Of a DNA stretch of 8,617 nucleotides, positions 1 through 6,319 are shown piece by piece; position 1 is the stretch's first letter, and each line of letters begins with the position of its first letter. The notes under the pieces were generated by a model. That model saw only the letters and a program-made list of their open reading frames with translations. It was not told the origin of the DNA and ran no database searches. A program made the position numbers and the translations under genes. Source of the stretch: Crinalium sp049646245 (GTDB taxonomy: Bacteria > Cyanobacteriota > Cyanobacteriia > Cyanobacteriales > PCC-9333); assembly GCA_049646245.1 (NCBI GenBank), contig JBARVL010000107.1, forward strand, positions 1 to 8,617, read 5' to 3'.

Positions 1-349
1 GCGGAACTTAGATCGACAACCAACCACTATTAGTGAGTTAACAGTTTCAGATTGGTTAAAGCGATCGCAAACATTTCAACGCCAAGGGAATTATGCTGAG
101 GCTTGCCGATGTTTGTATATGGCAATGTTACAGCAATTAAATGACAGTGGTATTGTTCCCCATCAACCTAGCCGCACTGACGGGGAATATTTGCAATTAA
201 TCCAAGATTTGCCTCAATATCGCTCTTATGAAACTTTACTGACAACCCATCAAAAAGCGTGTTTTGGTAATACAGAAATAAGAGCAGTAGAATTTGAACA
301 GTGTCAGCAGGCGTATCGAGCAATTAGCGATTATTTAAATTTAAAATGA
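1..349 (+). CDS. DUF4129 domain protein, C-terminal part (5' end outside window)
   Basis: The frame is open from base 2, giving 115 residues before a TGA stop; the start lies upstream of the window. The visible part matches the C-terminal DUF4129 domain: a DWLKRSQTFQRQGNYAEACR segment (residues 17-36) leading into LYMAMLQQLNDSG, then PSRTDGEYL (56-64) and an aromatic/Cys-Phe stretch (KACFGN). In this family the domain is a helical soluble region that follows membrane segments, so the missing N-terminus probably holds membrane helices (inferred). The in-frame ATG at 113 falls inside the conserved helix and is not the true start. The stop overlaps the ATG of the next gene (ATGA), which points to translational coupling with the DUF4350 gene. 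The molecular function is unknown. It is usually found beside MoxR and DUF58 genes, as here. Confidence 0.8.
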   Translation, partial: RNLDRQPTTISELTVSDWLKRSQTFQRQGNYAEACRCLYMAMLQQLNDSGIVPHQPSRTDGEYLQLIQDLPQYRSYETLLTTHQKACFGNTEIRAVEFEQCQQAYRAISDYLNLK

Positions 350-1476
350 CCAAAAAACGTTGGTTATGGATAAGTGCGATCGCACTGATTGCAATTATAT
401 TACTCACCTTATTTACTGCGCCCAATACTAGCAAGGTAAATAGCGGTTCCACCTATAGCCGGAGTCCTGATGGATATGGCGCTTGGTACGCTTTCATGGA
501 AAAGCAGGGAACACCAATTAAACGTTGGCAAAAACCGTTTGCAGATTTAGCAGGAGTAGCTACAGATGAAACTCCCTCACTGATCAAGTACTCGGAATCT
601 AAAATTGCTAATTCCATTACTCTATTGCGTGTCTACAGCCAACTTAATGAAGATTCGCTAAACGACCAAGAACAAAAATGGGTAGAAAAAGGCAATACTT
701 TGGTAATTTTGGGAATTAAAAAACCTGTAACAGAAGCGCGTTTTATTACTTTTCAACAAAGTGATGCTGGTTCAGTAAAAATTGACACCAGCCGACGACT
801 ATTAAAATTAGAACAGGGAGAACAAAAATTAGGCGATCGCTTTGGTTCCATTGTTTGGCAACAAAAATTAGGCAAAGGACAAGTAATTTTTGCCACCACG
901 CCTTACTTAGCAGCTAATGCTTATCAAGAACAACCAGGAAATTATCAATTTTTAGCCAAATTAGTTACTCAATCAGGTAATCAAATTTTAGTAGATGAAT
1001 ATATTCACGGCTATAAAGATCCAGAAATTATAACTAAAGAAGATAATGCAAGTTTGATTAACTACTTATCTAAAACGCCTTTATTTGCCGCCTTAATTCA
1101 GGTAATCGTAATTATATTAATTTTAGTTTGGGCGAATAACAAACGTTTGGGATCTCCCATAGCTTTAAAAGTACCAGTAGTTGATAATAGCGAAGCTTAT
1201 ATTCAAGCACTTGCTAGTGTATTACAAAAAGCGGAAAGTAGCGAATTTGTATTAGAAGCAGTAGGCAAACAAGAGCAACTGCAATTGCAAAAATCTTTAG
1301 GTTTAGGCTCAAATTTAGTAGATCATCAAACTTTAGTATCCGCTTGGGTACAGCAAACAGGAAAACCTGCAACAGAACTCCAACAAATTTTGGCACTACA
1401 GTCGAAAAAACGGAGAATTAATGAAAAACAATTATTACAGTGGTTAGAAAACTGGCAAATAATTCGCTTTTTGTAA
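346..1476 (+). CDS. DUF4350 domain membrane protein
   Basis: This 376-residue protein has an N-terminal membrane helix (about residues 5-24, after a KKR start, so the N-terminus is probably cytosolic). A large domain follows, then a second membrane helix (about 245-263, PLFAALIQVIVIILILVWAN) and a roughly 110-residue C-terminal tail. Between the helices is the DUF4350 signature: GSTYSRSPDGYGAWYAF (34-50), a beta/alpha segment with NTLVILGIKKP (117-127), GKGQVIFATTPYLAAN (177-191) and DEYIHGY (217-223). The fold is related to GATase/GldG-like domains, but I see no obvious catalytic triad, so a binding or structural role is more likely (inferred). The two helices would place the central domain outside the cytosol and the C-terminal tail inside. 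The ATG overlaps the upstream stop by 4 bases. No function is established for the family. Confidence 0.83.
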   Translation: MTKKRWLWISAIALIAIILLTLFTAPNTSKVNSGSTYSRSPDGYGAWYAFMEKQGTPIKRWQKPFADLAGVATDETPSLIKYSESKIANSITLLRVYSQLNEDSLNDQEQKWVEKGNTLVILGIKKPVTEARFITFQQSDAGSVKIDTSRRLLKLEQGEQKLGDRFGSIVWQQKLGKGQVIFATTPYLAANAYQEQPGNYQFLAKLVTQSGNQILVDEYIHGYKDPEIITKEDNASLINYLSKTPLFAALIQVIVIILILVWANNKRLGSPIALKVPVVDNSEAYIQALASVLQKAESSEFVLEAVGKQEQLQLQKSLGLGSNLVDHQTLVSAWVQQTGKPATELQQILALQSKKRRINEKQLLQWLENWQIIRFL

Positions 1477-1567
1477 AAGATATAATGCAAAGATTGATTA
1501 TTTACATTTTTGAATAGTTACTACTCCCTGAGTGATATTATTAGATTGACCAAATATTTTATACATA

Positions 1568-1679
1568 AGACCTCTTGCAAAAGTTTAAATTACCCCCCTT
1601 ATCAAGGGGATAAATTGGCTCCCTCCCCTTGATAAGGGGAGGGCTGGGGTGGGGTTAAATATATTTATGCAATAGGTCT
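1568..1679. repeat. MITE-like dispersed repeat with imperfect terminal inverted repeats
   Basis: About 112 bases in the gap before the MoxR gene. The ends are imperfect inverted copies: AGACCTCTTGCAAAAG on the left and the complement of AGACCTATTGCATAAA on the right. ATA flanks both sides (1565-1567 and 1680-1682), a possible short target duplication. Inside is a perfect 15-bp inverted repeat, CCCCTTATCAAGGGG (1595-1609) and its complement (1625-1639), followed by a GC-rich GGGCTGGGGTGGGGTT stretch. It has no coding capacity. Similar GC-rich modules are common between genes in cyanobacteria. It would form a long stem-loop in the transcript between the DUF4350 and MoxR genes, so it may reduce read-through. 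The transposition origin is inferred from structure only. Confidence 0.6.
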
Positions 1680-1731
1680 ATAGTAAAATGCCAATTATGA
1701 ATTTTAAGTATTTTAATAAAAACTAAGCTGA

Positions 1732-2682
1732 ATGAGTGAAATTAATGCTGTTGTAAATCGTCTCGGTCAATCCCTTAACCGAGTTATAGTTGGTCAACCT
1801 CTACTAATTCAACAACTGCTAGTCGCACTCCTTGCAGGTGGTCATGTAATTTTAGAGGGTGTCCCTGGTACAGGAAAAACTTTATTAGTAAAAGTGTTAG
1901 CACAATTAGTGCAAGCAGAGTTTCGGCGAGTTCAGTTAACGCCAGATATTTTACCTTCGGATATTATTGGTACAAATATTTTTGATCTTAACACTCGCGG
2001 TTTTACCCTTAAGAAAGGACCAGTTTTTACGGAAGTGTTACTAGCTGATGAAATTAATCGCACACCTCCTAAAACCCAGTCAGCGTTATTAGAAGCAATG
2101 GAAGAACAACAGGTAACGCTGGATGGTGAAAGTTTGCTTTTACCAGAACTATTTTGGGTAATTGCAACGCAGAATCCTTTAGAATTTGAGGGGACTTATC
2201 CGTTACCAGAAGCACAATTAGATAGGTTTTTATTTAAGTTAGTTGTAGGTTATCCTGACTTAGCTGCGGAAAAGCAAATGTTATTAAATCGTCAAGCAGG
2301 TTTTCAAACTCGACGGTTAGATTTAGCAAGGTTAAAGCCTGTAGCTACAGTAGAACAAATCTTAGCAGCGCGTCAGATAGTTAGTGAAGTTCAGGTAGAA
2401 GAGAAGATTATAGATTACTTATTAGCAATAGTAACGCGATCGCGTCAAAATCCTGACTTAGCTTTAGGTGCATCTCCTCGTTCAGCAGTTGCTTGGTTAC
2501 AAACATCTAAAGCGCAAGCATGGCTATCTGGAAGAGATTTTGTCACACCAGATGACCTCAAAGTTGTAGCATCTCCACTGTTACGCCATCGCTTAATTCT
2601 GAAACCAGAAGCTCAATTAGATGGTTTACAAATTGATGCCATAATTAACTCATTACTTAATCAAGTACCTGTACCACGATAA
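1732..2682 (+). CDS. MoxR-family AAA+ ATPase
   Basis: A 316-residue soluble AAA+ ATPase of normal MoxR length. The motifs are complete and in order: Walker A GVPGTGKT (43-50), a pre-sensor loop LTPDILPSDIIGTNIF (69-84), Walker B LLADEINR (103-110), a PPKTQSALLEAMEE helix (112-125), sensor 1 ATQNP (145-149), EAQLDRF with the presumed arginine finger (160-166), and sensor 2 GASPR (246-250). The AAA-lid follows to the end. MoxR proteins are thought to act as chaperones that remodel or mature partner complexes, often with VWA-domain proteins; the DUF58 gene downstream is the expected partner. The ATG at 1732 gives the usual short N-terminus before NRVIVGQ; there is no clear Shine-Dalgarno sequence, which is common in cyanobacteria. 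The 255-base gap upstream holds a dispersed repeat, so the gene may have its own promoter. Confidence 0.93.
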   Translation: MSEINAVVNRLGQSLNRVIVGQPLLIQQLLVALLAGGHVILEGVPGTGKTLLVKVLAQLVQAEFRRVQLTPDILPSDIIGTNIFDLNTRGFTLKKGPVFTEVLLADEINRTPPKTQSALLEAMEEQQVTLDGESLLLPELFWVIATQNPLEFEGTYPLPEAQLDRFLFKLVVGYPDLAAEKQMLLNRQAGFQTRRLDLARLKPVATVEQILAARQIVSEVQVEEKIIDYLLAIVTRSRQNPDLALGASPRSAVAWLQTSKAQAWLSGRDFVTPDDLKVVASPLLRHRLILKPEAQLDGLQIDAIINSLLNQVPVPR

Positions 2683-2701
2683 GTCCAATAACTATTAACT
2701 A

Positions 2702-2741
2702 TAATCTCGTTAATCTCGTTCCCAGGTTGAACCTGGGAACG
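2702..2741. repeat. Dispersed palindromic repeat with adjoining 9-bp tandem duplication
   Basis: Between the MoxR and DUF58 genes, 12-bp perfect arms CGTTCCCAGGTT (2717-2728) and AACCTGGGAACG (2730-2741) flank a single G. Immediately before them TAATCTCGT occurs twice in tandem (2702-2710, 2711-2719), the second copy running into the left arm. A weaker GAGG...CCTC pairing follows at about 2750-2764. The core CCAGGTTGAACCTG is nearly repeated at 6256-6270 in the gap after the GNAT gene (CCAGGCTTGAACCTG), which suggests one dispersed family. A transcript crossing it would form a strong hairpin, but no U-tract follows, so a conventional terminator is unlikely. Confidence 0.6.
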
Positions 2742-2804
2742 AATGCGTCGAGGAACCCCGCCTCACAGTATAAAATATGCTGCTAAAAATTTTAAGAAAA
2801 TAAA

Positions 2805-4145
2805 ATGATTCCATCTAAACGAGTTTACTTATTATTAGTAATAGGCATAGCGATCGCACTATCTCTAACAGACCTTACTAACGTCACTATCGGTATAACT
2901 GCTTCATTACTATTTGATGCGATCGTTCTAGTATTAATGTTAATTGATTACCTCAGATTAACCCCTCATCGTGTCCAAGTTACTCGCCAACCATTATCAA
3001 GATTATCAATTGGGAGGGACAACCCAGTTGTTTTATCAATAAAATCTGGCAATTATCCCGCAGAAATTCAAATTCGTGACTACTACCCACAAGATTTTGG
3101 GGTATCAACTCCGAATATCAAATTATCTTTACCCGCTAATACTACCCAGGAATTCACTTATACGGTTTGTCCTCTCCAGCGAGGTGAGTTTGCTTGGGGA
3201 GATATCCAAGTACGTCAACTGAGTTTATGGGGGTTAGCTTGGAGTGACTGGACAATTCCGCAAAGTCAGCAAGTAGCCGTTTACCCAGACTTAATGGGAT
3301 TGCGATCGCTCTCTATTCGTCTTACCCTACAAAATACCGGAACAATGCGCCAAGTTAGGCGTTTAGGAATTGGTACAGAATTTACAGAATTACGAGAATA
3401 TCGTTTAGGTGATGACCCCCGCTTCATCGACTGGAAAGCTACCGCCCGTAAACTTGGCGCAACGCCAGCATCCGCATTACAGGTGCGTGTATTAGAAGCA
3501 GAAAAAGAACAAACCTTAATTATCTTACTTGACCGAGGACGCTTGATGACCGCAAGAGTGCAAGGATTAAAGCGATTTGATTGGGGTCTAAACGCCACAT
3601 TATCCTTAGCTTTAGCAGGTTTAAACCGAGGTGATAAAGTTGGCGTAGGAGTATTTGACCGCGAAGTAACAACTTGGATACCTCCCGAAAGAGGTCAACA
3701 CCATCTATCTAAACTAATCGACCGCCTCACTCCAATTCAACCAGTACTACTAGAACCAGATTATATGGGCGCTGTAACCCAACTGGTAAGTCAGCAAACT
3801 AGAAGGGCGCTAGTAGTACTAATTACAGACTTAGTTGATGTTACCGCTTCCGCAGAACTGCTTGCTGCCTTGGGACGTTTAACACCGCGCTATTTGCCAT
3901 TTTGCGTTACATTGCGAGATCCGCAAGTTGACCAACAAGCCTTAAATACTCTAATAGAGGAAAAGAAGAATGCGATCGCACTTGTATATCAACGTGCCGT
4001 TGCCTTAGATTTATTATCCCAGCGTCAAGTTGCTTTTGCTAAACTGAAACAAAAAGGCGTACTGGTACTAGATGCGCCAGCTAATCAGATTAGCGAACAA
4101 CTTGTAGACCGTTATCTGCAACTAAAGCTTCGTAACCAGTTATAA
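2805..4145 (+). CDS. DUF58 domain protein (VWA-like, membrane-anchored)
   Basis: A 446-residue protein. Two N-terminal membrane helices (about residues 7-22 and 28-48) are followed by a beta-rich region (about 55-160). Next is the DUF58 signature, GIGTEFTELREYRLGDDPRF followed by IDWKATARK (188-216). A VWA-like alpha/beta domain runs from about 235 to 425. The metal-site position reads LLDRGRLM (241-248), so the usual DxSxS is reduced to D-x-G-R; TDLVD (341-345) fills the later Asp loop. The family pairs with MoxR ATPases, which fits the gene just upstream; the large domain is probably cytosolic and could receive or present the ATPase's substrate (inferred). The ATG at 2805 gives a normal N-terminus; no strong ribosome site is visible. 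The function is unknown beyond this association. Confidence 0.87.
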   Translation: MIPSKRVYLLLVIGIAIALSLTDLTNVTIGITASLLFDAIVLVLMLIDYLRLTPHRVQVTRQPLSRLSIGRDNPVVLSIKSGNYPAEIQIRDYYPQDFGVSTPNIKLSLPANTTQEFTYTVCPLQRGEFAWGDIQVRQLSLWGLAWSDWTIPQSQQVAVYPDLMGLRSLSIRLTLQNTGTMRQVRRLGIGTEFTELREYRLGDDPRFIDWKATARKLGATPASALQVRVLEAEKEQTLIILLDRGRLMTARVQGLKRFDWGLNATLSLALAGLNRGDKVGVGVFDREVTTWIPPERGQHHLSKLIDRLTPIQPVLLEPDYMGAVTQLVSQQTRRALVVLITDLVDVTASAELLAALGRLTPRYLPFCVTLRDPQVDQQALNTLIEEKKNAIALVYQRAVALDLLSQRQVAFAKLKQKGVLVLDAPANQISEQLVDRYLQLKLRNQL

Positions 4146-4264
4146 GTTTTTGCACATAAAATAGGTTTACCTAACAAAAATTTTTATTAATCTCCTACAA
4201 AAAGGCAGATCTTCCCCCTAAAATTTCTTAGGTATCACTAAGCAAGTTAGTTTTAGCAAACCTC

Positions 4265-5248
4265 ATGTTTCCCACCCATCGCCCTCGCCGCCTGCGTACT
4301 CATCCCCAACTACGTCGGATGGTACGTGAAAATGTATTAACCACAAGTGATTTAATTTACCCACTATTTGCTGTACCAGGTGAAGGCATCGCTAAAGAAG
4401 TTAAATCAATGCCAGGAGTCTACAATTTATCTGTAGACAAAATTGTAGAAGAAGCCAAAGAAGTTTACGATCTTGGCATCCCGGCAATTATTTTATTTGG
4501 CATTCCCGAAAATAAAGATATAGATGCCACTGGTGCATGGCATGATTGCGGTATCGTGCAAAAAGCTTCCACCGCAGTTAAAGAAGCTGTGCCAGACTTA
4601 ATTGTAATTGCCGATACTTGTTTGTGTGAGTATACCAATCATGGTCACTGTGGTTATTTAGAAGTAGGCGATTTAACTGGTCGTGTTTTAAATGACCCTA
4701 CCTTAGAATTACTCAAGAAAACAGCAGTTTCTCAAGCTAAAGCTGGCGCTGATATTATTGCCCCATCAGGAATGATGGACGGGTTTGTGCAAGCAATTAG
4801 ATCCGCCCTCGATGAAGCTGGGTTTGAGGATACCCCAATTCTTTCTTATGCAGCTAAATATGCCTCAGCTTATTATGGCCCATTTAGGGATGCGGCTGAT
4901 TCATCACCTCAATTTGGCGATCGCCGTACCTACCAAATGGATGCGGGTAATGTCCGTGAAGCCCTCAAGGAAATTGCACTCGACATCGCAGAAGGCGCTG
5001 ATATGCTAATGGTAAAACCAGCATTAGCTTATATGGATGTAATTTGGCGAGTTAAAGAAGCAAGTAACTTACCTGTTGCAGCTTATAACGTTTCTGGTGA
5101 GTACTCTATGGTTAAAGCTGCTGCCCTTAATGATTGGATTGACGAAGAAAGGGTAGTAATGGAAACCTTAACCAGCTTTAAACGTGCTGGCGCTGACTTA
5201 ATTCTCACATACCATGCTAAAGATGCAGCCCGTTGGTTGCAAAAATAA
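4265..5248 (+). CDS. hemB: Porphobilinogen synthase (delta-aminolevulinic acid dehydratase)
   Basis: HemB joins two 5-aminolevulinate molecules to make porphobilinogen, the second committed step towards haem, chlorophyll and phycobilins, in the cytosol. The 327-residue length is normal. It opens with MFPTHRPRRLRTHPQLRRMV, the expected N-terminus, which supports the ATG at 4265 despite no clear Shine-Dalgarno sequence. The Zn-type metal loop is intact: DTCLCEYTNHGHCG (117-130) with Cys119, Cys121 and Cys129. The two Schiff-base lysines are visible: Lys198 in LSYAAKYASAYYGPFRDA and Lys251 in the signature GADMLMVKPALAY (244-256). It is flanked by 119 bases upstream without a confident promoter and by a strong intrinsic terminator, so it is probably transcribed alone and not with DUF58. 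Confidence 0.97.
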   Translation: MFPTHRPRRLRTHPQLRRMVRENVLTTSDLIYPLFAVPGEGIAKEVKSMPGVYNLSVDKIVEEAKEVYDLGIPAIILFGIPENKDIDATGAWHDCGIVQKASTAVKEAVPDLIVIADTCLCEYTNHGHCGYLEVGDLTGRVLNDPTLELLKKTAVSQAKAGADIIAPSGMMDGFVQAIRSALDEAGFEDTPILSYAAKYASAYYGPFRDAADSSPQFGDRRTYQMDAGNVREALKEIALDIAEGADMLMVKPALAYMDVIWRVKEASNLPVAAYNVSGEYSMVKAAALNDWIDEERVVMETLTSFKRAGADLILTYHAKDAARWLQK

Positions 5249-5301
5249 CAACCTGGAGATAGATGATCTCGATGAGATTTTCAGTGGGATTTTAATTCTT
5301 T

Positions 5302-5333
5302 CCCCTGCCTCTAAAACAGGCAGGGGTTTTAAT
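5302..5333 (+). terminator. Intrinsic terminator after hemB
   Basis: A perfect 9-bp GC-rich stem, CCCCTGCCT (5302-5310) and AGGCAGGGG (5318-5326), with a 7-base loop, runs straight into TTTTAATT. It lies 54 bases after the hemB stop and has the full form of a rho-independent terminator. It separates hemB from the GNAT gene. Confidence 0.85.
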
Positions 5334-5410
5334 TAGGTAGCGATCGCACTCTGTCAGAGACAAGATGCGGCTAATGTCAGGAAATATATATATATTAATT
5401 CTGAAATACC

Positions 5411-5439
5411 TTGAACTAATTTAATTAATTTACTATAAA
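5411..5439 (+). promoter_or_regulatory. Candidate sigma-70-type promoter for the GNAT gene
   Basis: TTGAAC (5411-5416), exactly 17 bases, then TATAAA (5434-5439). Both hexamers are close to the TTGACA/TATAAT consensus and the spacing is optimal. It lies downstream of the hemB terminator, facing the GNAT gene. The surrounding DNA is so AT-rich that chance matches are possible. Confidence 0.45.
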
Positions 5440-5516
5440 GAGTGTTAGGATCATAAAAATTTAGATTCTAATTATTTTCTTAAGCATTGAAATTAAAATA
5501 TAACTAATCTGCTGAC

Positions 5517-5542
5517 AAGTATTAATTTAACAATTAATACTT
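5517..5542 (+). promoter_or_regulatory. Perfect AT-rich inverted repeat in the GNAT leader
   Basis: Arms AAGTATTAATT (5517-5527) and AATTAATACTT (5532-5542) pair perfectly over 11 bp around a 4-base TAAC loop. The site is about 75 bases after the predicted transcription start. It could be a regulator binding site, an RNA stem-loop or a weak AT-rich terminator; the sequence alone does not decide. Confidence 0.35.
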
Positions 5543-5684
5543 ATTTTAAGCAATGTTCAAGTAGAAATTATAGCAAGAAAAATACGGTTTAATGTTCAAT
5601 TTAAAAAGCTAAATAAGCCCAGCACTAAATTGCTGCTAATTAAAGCTAATAAGAAGTAAAAAAAGCACAAAGGAATTTATAAAA

Positions 5685-6155
5685 ATGGATTCTAGCCATA
5701 TTCAATTTTGCGATCGCAAATCCCAAATCGACCTCAAGCAACTTCAGGCACTTTTTCAAATAGGCGCATTTTGGGCGGAAGATCGTAAAATCGAGGATTT
5801 AGCCGTAGCGATCGCCAACAGTGAACCAGTAATTAGCGTTTGGGATAAAAATAAACTAATTGGGTTTGCCAGAGCTACTTCCGATGGTATATATCGAGCC
5901 ACTATTTGGGATGTAGTAATTGATCCTAACTATCGTGGTGCTGGATTAGGTCGTAAGTTAGTAGACACCATCTTGAGTCATCCCCGCATGAGTCGAGTAG
6001 AGCGAGTTTACCTAATGACAACCAATCAACAGAGTTTCTACGAACGCATCGGTTTTGAATGCAACTCTAGTACAACAATGGTGCTTTATAGTCAGCAATC
6101 AATCAGCCCTCTACCTGCTCAAATAATGGAGTCTACTGAGACACTAGGTAGATAG
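5685..6155 (+). CDS. GNAT-family N-acetyltransferase, Ycf52/NSI-like
   Basis: A 156-residue GNAT-fold protein. The acetyl-CoA-binding motif A is clear: IWDVVIDPNYRGAGLGRKLV (74-93) with the R84-G-A-G-L-G89 pyrophosphate loop. Motif B follows as VYLMTTNQQSFYERIGFE (108-125). The FWAEDRKIEDLAVAIANS segment (29-46) and FARATSDGIYRATIWDVVI resemble the plastid-encoded Ycf52 proteins and their nuclear plant relatives (NSI/SNAT acetyltransferases). It would transfer an acetyl group to an amine or to a protein lysine or N-terminus; the substrate cannot be read from sequence. About 20 C-terminal residues (from 137) are not part of the fold and look variable. The start is supported by AAAGGA 10-15 bases upstream. 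It stands alone, between the hemB terminator and a convergent repeat-rich gap. Confidence 0.88.
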   Translation: MDSSHIQFCDRKSQIDLKQLQALFQIGAFWAEDRKIEDLAVAIANSEPVISVWDKNKLIGFARATSDGIYRATIWDVVIDPNYRGAGLGRKLVDTILSHPRMSRVERVYLMTTNQQSFYERIGFECNSSTTMVLYSQQSISPLPAQIMESTETLGR

Positions 6156-6220
6156 AAGGTGGCACTTCAGGGAGCGTTTATTGCCCCCTAAATTCATTGT
6201 TTTGAGCCTCGGCAAGGCGT

Positions 6221-6248
6221 GTAGAGACGCGAAATTTCGCGTCTCTAC
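6221..6248. repeat. 28-bp perfect palindrome, copy 1
   Basis: A perfect palindrome with half-site GTAGAGACGCGAAA; as RNA it forms a 12-bp stem with an AAUU loop. The same 28 bases occur at 6979-7006, on the other side of tsaC. It lies between convergent genes (GNAT and tsaC), so it could stop transcription from either side, although neither flank has a good U-tract. The flanking bases differ between copies, so the repeated unit is the palindrome itself. Confidence 0.9.
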
Positions 6249-6280
6249 ATTAGCCCCAGGCTTGAACCTGTAGAAATTTC

Positions 6281-6310
6281 AAAGCCCCTCCCCTTGTAGA
6301 GGAGGGGTTT
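6281..6310. terminator. GC-rich hairpin in the GNAT/tsaC convergent gap, possible terminator
   Basis: CCCCTCC (6285-6291) pairs with GGAGGGG (6301-6307), extended by AAG/TTT pairs with one G-T wobble to about 10 bp, around a 9-base loop. It lies 10 bases past the tsaC stop on the minus strand and about 130 bases past the GNAT stop. On the minus strand it is followed by TTTGAAATTTC, a weak T-rich tail. Its sequence resembles the GC-rich half of the repeat at 1568-1679 (CTCCCCTTG, then GGGGAGGG or GGAGGGG, then TGGGG), so it may be a fragment of that family reused as a terminator. Confidence 0.45.
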
Positions 6311-6319
6311 GGGGAGAGG

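Larger units (their letters stand above)
5334..5684 (+). other. AT-rich non-coding leader region before the GNAT gene
   Basis: About 350 bases without a plausible gene, very rich in A and T. It holds a HIP1 octamer (5340-5347), an ATATATATATATTAATT run (about 5385-5400), a candidate promoter (5411-5439), a perfect AT-rich stem-loop (5517-5542) and a smaller CAGCA/TGCTG pairing (about 5624-5639). AAAGGA at 5669-5674 is a fair ribosome-binding site for the ATG at 5685. If the candidate promoter is real, the mRNA leader is about 240 bases long. I see no tRNA, riboswitch class or small protein that I can name here. Confidence 0.6.

Noticed and set aside
113..349. Separate small gene of 78 codons starting at ATG 113
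   Set aside because: The same frame stays open to the window edge and the ATG lies inside a conserved DUF4129 helix, so it is the end of a longer gene.
1545..1567. Promoter TTGACC...TATACA before the MoxR gene
   Set aside because: The two hexamers are only about 8 bases apart, too close for a sigma-70 promoter.
3281..3598. Open frame of 105 codons on the minus strand
   Set aside because: It is antisense to the conserved DUF58 signature; its basic, low-information product looks like a shadow of that gene.
4146..4264. Promoter for hemB (TTGCAC at about 4150)
   Set aside because: At 16-18 bases downstream there is no acceptable -10 hexamer, and no other pair fits well; hemB must have a promoter, but I cannot place it.
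4785..5009. Open frame of 74 codons on the plus strand inside hemB
   Set aside because: It is out of frame within a fully conserved enzyme region, with no start signal or domain.
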